64,000 nucleotides of DNA, from assembly GCA_964023205.1 (NCBI GenBank), contig OZ026839.1:15344386-15408385 (forward strand). The letters run 5' to 3'. The position numbers and the translations under genes were made by a program. Below are positions 1 to 11,600 of this stretch, piece by piece. The notes beneath the pieces are model-generated. The model saw only the letters and a program-made list of their open reading frames with translations, was not told the origin of the DNA and made no database searches. Each line of letters begins with the position of its first letter. Position 1 is the first letter of the stretch. Origin of the DNA: Lutraria lutraria. Lineage: Eukaryota > Mollusca > Bivalvia > Venerida > Mactridae.

Positions 1-1095
1 TTTGCACCGAACTCGCCAATTTGAAAAAAAGGTGACCCAGTCTTGAAGACATCTACAGTCATTTAGAGTAGATGTGATGGACGGAAGAAGCTTTTGTAAT
101 TGTACTACGGTCTCTATTAGTGATTCATTGGTAACTTCATCTACCTTTCGAAGTCCTCTACGTCTGAGCATAGTATAGTTGTGTCCAATTGTTCCATCAA
201 TTCAGCACCATCTGGTTTAGAAACTTCTGTACTTCCCAATTTCGCTTGTTTCAGGAACAATTGACAATGGACAGACTAAGATGGTGTGTTCGATTTTAGA
301 AATTTCCTTTTTTTTGTCAGTCACTTGTTACATTATTTGTAGGGATTAATTTTTCCAGTTTCTGTGATCGTTGTCATGTCGTCGATGTTGTCGATAATGT
401 AACGGCCCTTCATTTTAAGTTTTATGGCGATATTTAGTTGTACCTCTATCTTTGCTTCCCTTATGAACGTAACGCTCTAAATGATGGAGAATGCACAGTG
501 CCATTGCGCTTCTAAAATGCTGGCAAATGTAGCCCGGCACTACATACACACCGCGTGGTCTGTATCCTGAAATTGATTTTGACTTTAATGAGCAACGTAC
601 ACATGAAGAGTGACCTTCGTTTAGCACCGTACACACACTCTGTGCAAAACTAACACAGTCGTAGTGTGCAAAAAACACGTTCAAATGTGCTTATTTCAAC
701 TACAAAACATTTCTAATGAAGACAAAGTGATTGAATAAGTATACCCTACCCAATAAGTATAGGAAATAATACTCACGAAAATTATTTTAAAGAAAAACGT
801 ACCGAAACAAGACTGTCTACGTACATCCCTAACTTTTGAGCTTAATTCATACGTAATTGGTTCTAAGTTACCTTCATACAACTGTTTCATAGTATTAAAC
901 GTTTCTACTCACCATGTTTCGTGCTTGGAATATGATATTCCAGCAAAATACAATGTCACTACTACGAAATAGTCGTCCTTAGCTTTTCAACCACGATATG
1001 TGTACATAACGTGTGTCATATGTCGTTGCATAACATACACACGTTTTCGATGCGAAACGCCTCTCGTGATACGTCGTTGGCCCCCCATTGGGAAC
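1..1095. other. Left flank, no supported gene
   Basis: This stretch lies left of the Harbinger element. Two minus-strand open frames (415-684 and 696-890) exist. The second ends at a plausible splice donor, but neither matches a family I recognise and they do not join in an obvious phase. I see no tRNA, terminal repeat or tandem array here. Confidence 0.3.
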
Positions 1096-1098
1096 CAG

Positions 1099-1190
1099 GA
1101 GTGCGTTTCATTAAAATTCTTAGGATAACTGACTTAGGAACGTTCCTAGGATCATCCTAGGATTCGTCCTAGGTGCGTTTCAACAACCGT
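1099..1190 (+). repeat. Harbinger-1 left TIR with subterminal repeats
   Basis: The terminal motif GAGTGCGTTTCATTAAAATT is followed by CTTAGG/CCTAGG motifs (several copies between about 1119 and 1171) and a second, shorter copy of the terminal motif (GTGCGTTTCA) near 1171-1181. Repeated subterminal motifs are the expected binding sites for the transposase or its Myb-like partner (inference). Confidence 0.8.
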
Positions 1191-1317
1191 ACTTAAGTTA
1201 AATTTTGACTTACGAGCTACTCTTCAAATGGAGATAAAAATGGCACCGCTAAGTGTCAACATCCGGTATTCTTACGCGTTCGCGCTGTCAGTCGTCTGCT
1301 ACATTAGAACTGCAACA

Positions 1318-4300
1318 ATGGAATCACAAGATCAGCTTTACAAGCGTAAAAACAACTGGGAGAAAGAGGAGGTACAAGTTTTGGTGCAGGCGGTAGCGGA
1401 CAATCGGGATATCCTTACGGGGAAATTGTCGTTGTCCGTTACCGCCGAAAGGAAGGCGAAGACCTGGGAAGCGGTATTGACAAGGTACGTATGCAAAATA
1501 TAAGTATCATATGTCTGAATGCAATAAAAAATTAGTAATTTGAGTATCCGTAGCTACCTTCATTTATGTCAAATGTAAGCAATGACGTTGGTGCAATAGC
1601 TGGTCTGTTTATAACGGTGATTACTTCCCTTTGTGTGCATTTGTCTGTCAATTGATTTTAACGTTCGAAGTTGTTGACGATAGCAAGTGTAAGTGCGTGT
1701 ATTTTTACCTATATGTATTTCATAGTAATAAAATCACATTGAAGTCAATTTGTATACACGAATGTTTTGAGCAATAATTATGTATAAGCATTCACTGTTT
1801 TACATGTTCTACTCAGCTGTATGTTGCCCTTAACCCATTAGCTACCTAAGCATATGCTATGGTGCTTTGTAACATAGTGCTAAGGTAGACGGTTCACTCA
1901 CACATCATCGTATTGGGTTGGGGAAGTCTCAGAACTGTAGATGATACAAACCTTTATATCTCTGAAATCTAATCTAGTGTAGATTTGCGTTTCTTATTAG
2001 TTATCTTTGAACAAATTGTATGTTAATTTTGTATTTACTTAGTTACTTAGACTTCCCCCGACCATTATCCATTTTTCATCTCACCTTGTTGTGCATTAAC
2101 AATGGATATGGTTAGTTAACAAGGCTCCCCTAGTGTGTAGGGACCTTGGGGCTCACCATAGCTGCTGAATGTATGCATTTCCTTTTCATATCAGTCATAC
2201 CATTTCATATCATTTTATATTAATTCATACCGTTTCATATCACTACTGTACATATGTTTGAATTTGTAAGTATATTCTTTACCATGGTGGTACTATACAT
2301 CATCAGTTGATCTCTCTCGGACCTCTGCAACTGAATATCAGCTGTCGACTCACAGGTAAAATGCCTTTTCTTGTATGAAATTGTTTAAGTGAACAAAAGT
2401 ACAGCAAGGATTGACAACTGTATGGGTGATGTTGTGAATAAGTTTATAGCTCCTGCCTTCGATAATGGCCTGATAACAGAAAATCATTTTTGTTCTTATG
2501 CTTCTTTTGCATTTGAAAAGTCACTTAATGAAAATGAAGTTTTCCTCAATATATTGTCTTAAATTGAATATATAAAATGTAGCTCTAGTAAAAGAACAGT
2601 GACAATATGGTATAGTATCTTTGATCTCCTTCAGAGTAAACGCAGTAAGTCGCACCAACCGCTCAATAAAAGAGACCAAAAAAAAGTGGCAATCTTTCCA
2701 GTCCACAGTCAAAGCTAAAGAAAGCGAAAGACGGAAAGTTGTGGCGGGCACTGGCGGAGGACCAGGCCCTAAGGATTTGTCCGAAGTGGAAAAGTCAGTA
2801 AGCATTGTTTATGAATGTTTCCATTGTTGAAAACATAATTATGCATATATGAATAGTACAGTATATTTGTTTTTTGCATTACAGCTCTTTCATTAACATA
2901 TTTTTTGTCATGCATTTCCAAGTATAATTACTAATTGAAAACAAATGCAATGATTATGCTACTTATTAAACTTATGTGCCTTGTTATAAGACATAACAAT
3001 TACATGCATATTTTATTATTCTTTTAGGCACTGACTATCATTCCAAAGTCTATGTTGAATGGTATAGATGCTGGGTTGGAATGTGGTAAGTTCTAATAAA
3101 TAACCAGATCTTTATGAACAAAGTGAATTTTTGTCCCTTTCTTTGTCTGGATTAACTGTCAGTTCAAATAATGTAGACAGTTATTTTCATAATTATTGGT
3201 TGCAGCATACTGAAATTGATTTCGATGGTTTATTCTAGTATTCATTCAACAATCATTTGCACAATGTTTCTATTTTTCTTTAACTACAAAATTAAGTGTA
3301 GTACGTCACTCAACATCTTTTCTTTGAAGGGATTCATGAGAGTACTCAAAATCCATGCAGCTGTACAGGACCGTCCATGCCTGCTTCTGTGTCTTCTTTG
3401 GTGAATGGTAAGTGAAGAAATACTAAATAAAGTTAAATCCATTATATTTAATCACAAATTATGCTGTAATTAATCCATTTACATTCTTTGAAGAATAACA
3501 TGCTTTTATTAGAGAAATTACCAAATATTTCAGTAAAAATGAAACAAAATCACTTATAAATGTACTGGTTGTATCAAAGCCTAAAGGAACTTAAAAGAGT
3601 TCAATTTCCACTTGATGCCCATTTCTTGACTGTGGACTATTTCGAACACTGTATTATTTACCAAAGTATGAACTATAAAAGACTAAAAATAAGTTATTAA
3701 GTGTATACAATATTTACAAGATTTTGAATGGCACTTTTTATGCTGAAGTAAATTAAAAATACCAGTTTACAGTTTACAGTTTATTTATTGGCAAAACGGC
3801 AAAAGAATATTGCCTTTGGCCATTTACATAATAATTACAAGGAATATGGCCAAGACGTTCATATACATAATATTTCCATGTACATAATAATAAACAAAAT
3901 GTTACATACAACAAAGTTACATATTTATAGTAGATTTAAATACAACAAATTTCATATATTTATTACACATAGACATAGACGAAGCAACTATATGATGTTC
4001 AGAGCGGTTTCTCGTATTTTAAAAGATTCAAAGAGGTATTTTGCAGTATTATACACCAATCGTTTATTCAAACTTGACATAAGATTTAAAAATTTGTGTA
4101 TGTTGGACCAATTTGTGTATTTAGGTAAATATTTAGTACGCAAATGGATATATTTGGGACAGCACATAAGAAAATGGTACTCTGATTCCACAAAACCCTG
4201 AGAACACAATTTACAAATACGATTATTTCTTTCTAAACCAATATATCGACCACGTTCAATTTCTAAAGAATGTGAACTAAGACGGAATCGTGTGAGACAT

Positions 4301-7300
4301 TTACGTATAGAATCATTTTTTATATAACAGAGATAATTTTCAAATTTATATTCTGTTTTAAATTTTCGATAGTATTCTAGTTTAGGTGCGAGTTGTATAG
4401 ATTCATGCCAATTTTGCAAATATTGATCTCGAATGCGTTGAGAAAAAATGCGCTTATAATTGTGTTCAGTATTAAAATTATCCCATATATAACTATAGCC
4501 AAGTTCATCTAGATACGATCTTAGCTTACTTGACCAACTTTTATTAATATTAGAGTTTGCTAGATTCATGAAAGTACTGTTTATTAGTGAATTAGGTTTA
4601 CTCATAATTTTGCACCAGAATCCAAGAGCACGTTCTTTGCATATTACGGATGGTGGAAATGTTCCGAGTTCGGCTAAGACAGCTAAAGTCGAAGTTTGTT
4701 TTTTTACACCTAAAATTAATTTACAGTACTTAAGATAGATACGATCTACTTCTTTAAAATCATATATTCCCCAGATTTCAGAACCGTATAATATAATAGG
4801 AAGTACTAGAGAATCAAATAAAGCTAATTTAGTTTTAATATTAACATTGATTCTACTGAAAACAGAAAGAAGACTATAATACGCTTTCAGAGCTTGCTCC
4901 TCAAGTTTTAATACTGCATTCTTTAAATTACCCGTGTACGTAAAGCAAAGTCCCAAATAACAAAAATTATCAACTATTTCAATATTCTCATTATTTATAT
5001 GCCATACATAGTTATGCCTTTGTTTTCGTTTTTCGAAGATACAAATCTTAGTTTTGTTAACATTTATTTTTAAACCCCATTTTGTGGAGAATCGATAAAC
5101 ACTGTTTAAAAGCAACTGAAGACTATGGTGATCTGTTGTGAATAGAGCTATATCATCAGCAAATAGGAGTAAGTAAATTGAAAGCAAATTTATGTCGTTA
5201 TCTGTTAGATTTTCAAAATCAATTATATCCTTAATATCATTAATAAAAATTATGAAAAGCAAAGGTGAAAGTGGTTCACCTTGTTTAAGGCCCAATGTAA
5301 CATCGAAAAAATCTGAAATTGGTACATCTGGTGACAGTCTTACACAAGATTTAACGTCGTTATAAATTGCTTTAATAATTCTTATCATTTTACAACTTAT
5401 TCCTGTATTTACCAATTTAACCCACAGTGTATCATGTAAAACTGTATCAAAAGCCTTTTCATAATCTATGAATGCACAAAATAATCTAGATTTATTAGAA
5501 AGAACTTTTTGTATCAGACAATGTAGAATAAAAGCACAATCTACTGTACTATGATTATCACGAAAGCCAAACTGACTTTCATTAAAAACGTTATTACCTT
5601 CACACCACTTGTTAACTCTATTTCTTAGACAGAGAGAGAATAATTTTGCTAGAACATTAATCAGTGTTATACCGCGGTAATTAGAGGGGTTTGACTTATC
5701 TCCCTTTTTATGAATGGGTACAATTAAACCTTTCCTCCAAAGATCTGGATATACACCTGTATTAAAGATATGGTTAAAAACAACAACAAGATATGGTGAA
5801 ATAAATGATTTTGCATCTATGAAAAAATCCGCCACATTATTACTGAAATCACAACTTTTGTTACGCTTTAACGACTGTATAGTTTTTGCTATTTCCTCAA
5901 CCGTAAAGTCACAATCTAATTCTTGTATATATAACAGTTCATCCCGTTCTGGAGTATCAATATCAGGGTCAAATGCCCGGTGACCCGTATTTGAAATGTT
6001 TTGAAAGTGAGTAACAAATTCTTCCATCTTAATATCTGTCGTATTAATATTCTTTCTCTTCCTGTATTTATTAACATATTTCCAAAATTTACGTGGATTT
6101 GATTTGCTAATGTTCGAAAGATTTGTTTTTTCTTTATTAAAATACAAATTTTTAGCTTGACGTTTGGTCTTTGAAAATGTAGACCTAGATTTACAAAAGT
6201 TTTCAATATTTAACTGACAATTATTTTCTTTCAATACTCGTTTAGCGTTTAGAAAATCAGATTTACAACGACGACATTCGTCATTAAACCAGGGTGATTT
6301 CTTAATGTTTGGAGGAACTTTCTTTTTTGAGATTGTTCTGCCATTTATTTCATATGAAATATCAAAAATTAAGTTTGACAATTTTTCACAACAATCATTA
6401 ACATTTCCATTTCCTTCTTGCAAATTATTTGTTAAATCATCAAACAATGATTTATTATCATTAAAAATACCAATGACAGTTAATTACAGTTATGGATGTT
6501 AAGTATGTTAGAATTTTTTGTTCAGCAAAAACTTGACTTTTCTTAGTTAATGATTTATTTCAAGTATATTTTTCTAAGGTATAAGTGTTCCAGGACGTTG
6601 GACAAGCGTAAATTCCAAGAAAATTATGGATTAATTCTTCTATTAATAAGTAGTATATCCTCCGGTCATAAAAAATTAAAAACTGATTAATAGATACAGC
6701 TACATGTACATATATTCACTATGCTAATGATAGGAAAAGGGAAATTCTTAATGTCCTGTCACCCCTTGGCCTTATTATATACATGTCATGTATACATAAT
6801 TATATTGTTAATTTAACACACGTCATGCTACTAGAAGTGATGTATGTTATGCTGTTGATCTTGTATTTGTTTACTATGATGTTTGTGTGAGGGGCTGGAG
6901 GCCTATGTACCACTTACAAACAATTTGATTTAAATAATTTTGACAAAAAATCTTTTCAATAGGAAGTGGAGATGAAGACAGCACAGTCAACATTGCCAGC
7001 ACTTCTTGGCATAAAACAAAAAATCCTGAGAAGCGGAAATGCTCCAATTTTGTCAAGAGTGATGAAGGTAATACTAACGTATAATACTTGTGAAATAAGT
7101 AAGACTAGTGATTCAATTATTTAACTGTCCATGAGATGTAGGATAGTACTTATTAGTAAATTTCACCTGTTTTTCTTCAGAATTGCAAACAATACTTCGA
7201 AGATAAATTATCCAAATGATTTGACTTGATCAATATATTCATATGCAAGTGAGTTCCAATAATCATTTTTGATAAGGCTGTAGTAGGCGTACTACAAAAT

Positions 7301-7624
7301 CATTTACTATGTCATAATTTCATGTCATACTTAACACACATTTTCATTGATGAAGTGGAAACTACATATTTTTACCAATACTTGAAATGGTCCTAAAGTT
7401 CATTGTTACAGTACATGCTTCATTCGTGTATGCGAGGTTTTGTGTTTGTGTTTATGTTATACAATAATTTCATTTCAGATTTTCAATCAAAACTTTTGAA
7501 AATAGAACAGAGAAAACTGGAAATCAAAGAACAACGTTTGATTGTAGAAAAAGAAAAAACCGAGGCAATCAAGCAAATAGCTTTTGTATTGCAAGCAAAT
7601 CAATTAGAACATTTGTTACAGTGA
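1318..7624 (+). CDS. Myb/SANT-like DNA-binding protein of Harbinger-1 (NAIF1/MSANTD type)
   Basis: Six exons assemble into 238 residues: 1318-1484, 2635-2797, 3028-3085, 3330-3407, 6963-7067 and 7479-7624. Every intron has GT/AG ends and every junction keeps phase. The N-terminal ~90 residues have the tryptophan-spaced trihelix of Myb/SANT-like domains (NNWEKEEVQVL, KTWEAV, KKKWQSF), followed by a GTGGGPGPKDLSEVEKS linker typical of this family. The last exon is a charged coiled coil (IEQRKLEIKEQRL...). In Harbinger transposons this protein binds DNA and helps nuclear import and recruitment of the transposase. I start at the ATG at 1318, which has a good context, but an in-frame ATG at 1228 would add 30 residues. 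Intron 4 is enlarged by an antisense LINE at 3765-6459, yet the exons remain clean. Splice sites are read by eye. Confidence 0.85.
3765..6459 (-). mobile_element. 5'-truncated LINE insertion in intron 4 of the Myb-like gene
   Basis: The insertion is bounded exactly by a 13-bp direct repeat, ATTAAAAATACCA, at 3752-3764 and 6460-6472. Read on the minus strand it starts within the coding region before the reverse transcriptase (the endonuclease part is missing) and ends in short tandem repeats (TAAACTG units), seen on the plus strand as GTTTACAGTTTACAG at the left edge. Its frame is open throughout. This indicates a young insertion by target-primed reverse transcription. It is antisense to the host gene and leaves the flanking exons untouched. 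Confidence 0.92.
3988..6447 (-). CDS. LINE reverse transcriptase, N-terminally truncated ORF2
   Basis: The frame gives about 820 residues. It is open to the insertion edge, and the nominal first codon is TTG, so no genuine start is preserved. The reverse transcriptase core is clear: a fingers region with SNYRGITLINVLAKLFS, palm motif A with FCAFIDYEKAFD, a LKQGEPLSPLLF segment, and the catalytic FADD box near residue 430. A C-terminal CCHC-like finger (ICKLCSQ...EYHFLMCCP) follows the RT. The apurinic endonuclease domain that normally precedes the RT is absent because of the 5' truncation. The closest relative in the window is the LINE at 46346-48415, which has the same domain order. The clade (CR1/L2/RTE-like) is not resolved by eye. 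It cannot be autonomous as it stands. Confidence 0.9.
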   Translation of the reverse strand: MFDDLTNNLQEGNGNVNDCCEKLSNLIFDISYEINGRTISKKKVPPNIKKSPWFNDECRRCKSDFLNAKRVLKENNCQLNIENFCKSRSTFSKTKRQAKNLYFNKEKTNLSNISKSNPRKFWKYVNKYRKRKNINTTDIKMEEFVTHFQNISNTGHRAFDPDIDTPERDELLYIQELDCDFTVEEIAKTIQSLKRNKSCDFSNNVADFFIDAKSFISPYLVVVFNHIFNTGVYPDLWRKGLIVPIHKKGDKSNPSNYRGITLINVLAKLFSLCLRNRVNKWCEGNNVFNESQFGFRDNHSTVDCAFILHCLIQKVLSNKSRLFCAFIDYEKAFDTVLHDTLWVKLVNTGISCKMIRIIKAIYNDVKSCVRLSPDVPISDFFDVTLGLKQGEPLSPLLFIIFINDIKDIIDFENLTDNDINLLSIYLLLFADDIALFTTDHHSLQLLLNSVYRFSTKWGLKINVNKTKICIFEKRKQRHNYVWHINNENIEIVDNFCYLGLCFTYTGNLKNAVLKLEEQALKAYYSLLSVFSRINVNIKTKLALFDSLVLPIILYGSEIWGIYDFKEVDRIYLKYCKLILGVKKQTSTLAVLAELGTFPPSVICKERALGFWCKIMSKPNSLINSTFMNLANSNINKSWSSKLRSYLDELGYSYIWDNFNTEHNYKRIFSQRIRDQYLQNWHESIQLAPKLEYYRKFKTEYKFENYLCYIKNDSIRKCLTRFRLSSHSLEIERGRYIGLERNNRICKLCSQGFVESEYHFLMCCPKYIHLRTKYLPKYTNWSNIHKFLNLMSSLNKRLVYNTAKYLFESFKIRETALNII

Positions 7625-7667
7625 TTTTATTCATGTGTTTTTGTTGTTTTGGTGGCATATTTGTTAA

Positions 7668-8282
7668 CCCTGTACCTCATAGCCCCCGTAGTCTAATCTG
7701 GTACACCATCTGCATAGAGGTTATTGAGAAAATGCTACTGTTTTGACAACTGTCTATTACATCACTTATTACTGTGTTAATTATTAATCTGATCAAATGA
7801 TTGTGAATATAAAAATTGTGCAAGAATTAATTACCTTTCTAATGGCGTAAATTTTGTAATTGTATGACAAATAGTAAGAACACTATTGGAGTTGAATGAA
7901 AGTTAAATGTTTATTTTTTAATTATTGTCTTTATTATACTGATTTGACATCTGCTCAATTCATCATTAATAATAGCACTTATTAATGATCTTATGAACAA
8001 TGCATGACCATAAAACTTTAGGTGACACATGTCTAATGTTGTTAACAAAATATATTTCCACACAAAATAGCCTCAGGATGTAAACTTCAAAGGCCTGCCA
8101 AACTCTGGGAGTAATTTTTGTTGCTTTTTACAAATTTAAAGCGTTTTTTAAATATAAAGCATATTGGTTTTTAGGTATTTGTTATCATGTTATCATGGAC
8201 GATTGAAGTATATAATTATTAACATAAAAAATTAATTTTATGTTGGTAGAATCGTGATTTGGCGGGACTATGAGGTAAAGGG
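7668..8282. mobile_element. TTAA-flanked MITE, piggyBac-like ends
   Basis: Terminal inverted repeats CCCTGTACCTCATAG (left) and CCCTTTACCTCATAG (right, reverse strand) are flanked by TTAA at 7664-7667 and 8283-8286. TTAA duplications with CCCT-type ends fit piggyBac-derived MITEs. No coding potential is seen. It sits in the spacer between the two convergent Harbinger-1 genes. A partial second copy of one end lies near 27727-27756. Confidence 0.75.
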
Positions 8283-8661
8283 TTAAACATGTGATATTTC
8301 TGTTTATACTGTTAAACAATTTATGTCATATGAACATCATAATCTATCACTTCATACTGAACTACTATTCATCTTGTTAATTCATTCATATGCCATTAAG
8401 ATTTTTTATTTCTTGTGATATCACTCTTGATTTTTAAAAAAACTCCATTGTAACAATCTTGTACTTATGTTATTAATGACCTTTAGCACAAATATTTTGA
8501 GAAAATTTTAAGAACTGCATTAAAAGTAAACATTGTATAAACATTTAAAACAACTTTAACTAAAATTCACTTCTTTTTTGGCAATACTGCATTACCAACA
8601 GTGTTGAATAAAATCATCTTAAAGATGTACATATTACATTCAAATGTGTGCCTTTATAAAC

Positions 8662-11600
8662 TTAAAACCTCAATACAATGTCATTCCTTAAATATTGAGC
8701 CCTTCCACATGGTTGCTGCATCACTATATTGTTATCAGCATCATTGGGACCAACATTATCAAGGTCAGGAACAGGCAATTTCTTCTCTGTTGCTATGTTA
8801 TGCAGGCTAAAACAAGCACAAATTATAAGGGCAGCTTTATTTGGTTGGTATGACATGTGGCCACCTGATCTGTCCAAACATCTGAAATGAAAAGTTTAGC
8901 AATTTTCAGTGTTTACAAATATCTTATCAATCTGGACAAGAAAAACACTTAAGTTTTGCTATTTAAAGCATTGTTTGTATTTTGAGACATGGTAACAATC
9001 ATTGCGAATAATAGACAATGGATTCTGTTTATCTGAAACGAATACTTGGTTCATTCATGCACAGTGATGGAATAACTACAGAAAAAGTGAAAAAGTATCA
9101 GGTTTCATACATACTTCGTAAACAAGAGGGCCATGGTGGCCATGTAAATGCACACCAGGCAAAAAGGTCATTTGGAGATGAACATTGTTAAAACTTTTCT
9201 ACACAAGTACAAGTAAAATCGAGTGACCCTAAGGTCAGGGCTAATTTTTACCACAGGGCCATAATGTGAACACATTTGGAAGAGGCCTGCTAGACAATAC
9301 TACATACACAATATACTAGCTTAGGTTTCGGAGAAAAATATTTTGAAATTCTCCTATTTAAGTCTAGATAAATTAAGTAACCACTGGGGCTGAGCCAATT
9401 ATGACACTAGGGCAATAATTTGAACAAACTTGGTAGAGGTCTACTAGACCATGCTATACTACAAATATTTAAGCTCTAGGCCATTTAGTTTTGGACAAGA
9501 AGAGTTTAAAATTATTGCCTATTGGTTGCCATGGCAGTCAGAGTTTTTAATGAAATTAATTTTTGGTAGATGAAACATCCATGTAAAGTTTCGTTGAAAT
9601 TAGCGATGTTGCTTAAAGCAATTGTTGATGCACATACATGCGGACTGTGTTCATCATGCGATCACAATAGCTCACAATCAGCACTTTGTGCTTTGGTGAG
9701 CTTGAAATTGTAAAATATGGAATGGTAACAAACCGGAATCGGGCTTTAAGCACACCAAAGCATCTTTCCACAATGTTGCGTGTTCTACTGTGTGAATTGT
9801 TATAATTTCTTTGGGAATTTGTAGTTGGATGAATGATGGGCGTCATTAACCATGTTTTTAGTGGATAGCCACTGTCTCCAAGGAGCCATCCATTATTTCT
9901 CCTATTTAAATATGTTGATATATTGGAATTAGTAAGAATGAATGAGTCATGTGTTGCTCCTGGCCATTTCACAACGATATTTATGAACCTGAAAATAACA
10001 GGTACAAATAAAAAATCTGAAAACATCAGGTCTGTACTTTGACTATAACAATGACAATTTGATTTTCAAATTGAGCGAAATAAAGTTATAGTCTCTAATT
10101 CACTATAACCTCTGTATGCAAATTTGTTGACTTTTTAGTTCTCTATCAGTAAAAAGTCCTTTTAAGTGTCATCCTATGAAATCTAGTTGAAACATTGAAT
10201 AATAATTAAATTGAGATGTTGGATTTTGATCATTTCTGTCAAGTTACATTGAAATACCTTACGGAATTGTAGGAATTGCATCTGTTTTTCACATGTAAGT
10301 GAAGGGTAATATCCCTTCAATTTGGTGAAAAATAAAAATATTTTTTTCAAAAGGGGAATAAAGAAATTGATGTAAATTGAATTTTATAGGAAAACAGCAT
10401 GGTTTTAAAGAAATTATCATGAGCAGAAGACGCCTGTTATCGGGCAATGAAAAACAGCCATTAATTGTAAATGCCGACAAGATTTAAGAACATATCGACA
10501 TCTTTACATTGTATAGCATTACTCCAATTTAGCTATATATTTACTATGATTGTATATTATTATGGAAAGGAAAGTATGGTGAATCAAATTAAATTGACAT
10601 ATTCACATGCACTTACAGTATTCATAAATGAAGGCAAATGTAATGAAATGGACAAACCTCATGTCAGCATCAACAATAGCTTGCACATTCAGAGCATGAA
10701 ATCCTTTGCGACAAACATAACACGCCTCATCTTCATAGGGAGTTTGTATCGGGAACAATACTCCATCGATACAACCAATAACATTAGGGAAATTGGCAAT
10801 GTCGTGGAACTTAGTATTCATTTCCAAGACCTTATGTGTATCAGTTGGATACCTGAAATTTTGCAGCATATGATAACATACTAACAGCAGCAATTTTGAA
10901 CAACATGAAAATAATCTGTTACAAGTTGTGCCTATTATATACCAGCAGAATTATTTAACCAGTACAATTTGGAAATGAACATCAATTATGCTACATGTAT
11001 GAATGTGTATCAGGCTTGAAATATTTTCATTGGTGTACAGTTATTTCAAAAGGATTACTTCATACAGTTTTCTTCATAAATTTCAACAGGACAATTTGAG
11101 TTTGTCCTATTTTATTGAAAATTAGGTCACAAACACACAATGTCAGGAATATCTTACATGAAACTTGTCAATATTAGGACCCTGAAATTGAAGAGATGAA
11201 TATTACAGCGCTAACAAGATTGTCCTAAGATTTTATCTGGTGACCTAGTCAATAGTTGATGACGCACGAGAAAGACTGGTCACAAAAGCTTCACACTGAG
11301 CTCAAAGTACTCATGTGAGCTAAAAGCTGAAGATATGTTACTAGCAGCACATTAACGATCATGTATTTTTTCCCCAAAAAATATTACACTTTAATTGATT
11401 TAGGCTGTAAGTACCATTGCTTCCCTACACAATCCATAGACCGATATGACAAGATCAAATATGTCTATCTGCAGAGTTGTGATAGATCTAATGGTTGTCC
11501 ACAAATGCTGAATTCATGTGAAATCTGCAATCTCTCACCTTATAGGATAATGTTCAATTAATGAACTACACACTTTTGGAACAATTCTGCACACAGATGA

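Noticed and set aside
415..890. Minus-strand open frames of 89 and 64 codons
   Set aside because: No family resemblance, and the possible donor in the second does not join the first in a convincing phase.
3788..4201. 137-codon plus-strand frame
   Set aside because: It is the antisense shadow of the LINE reverse transcriptase frame.
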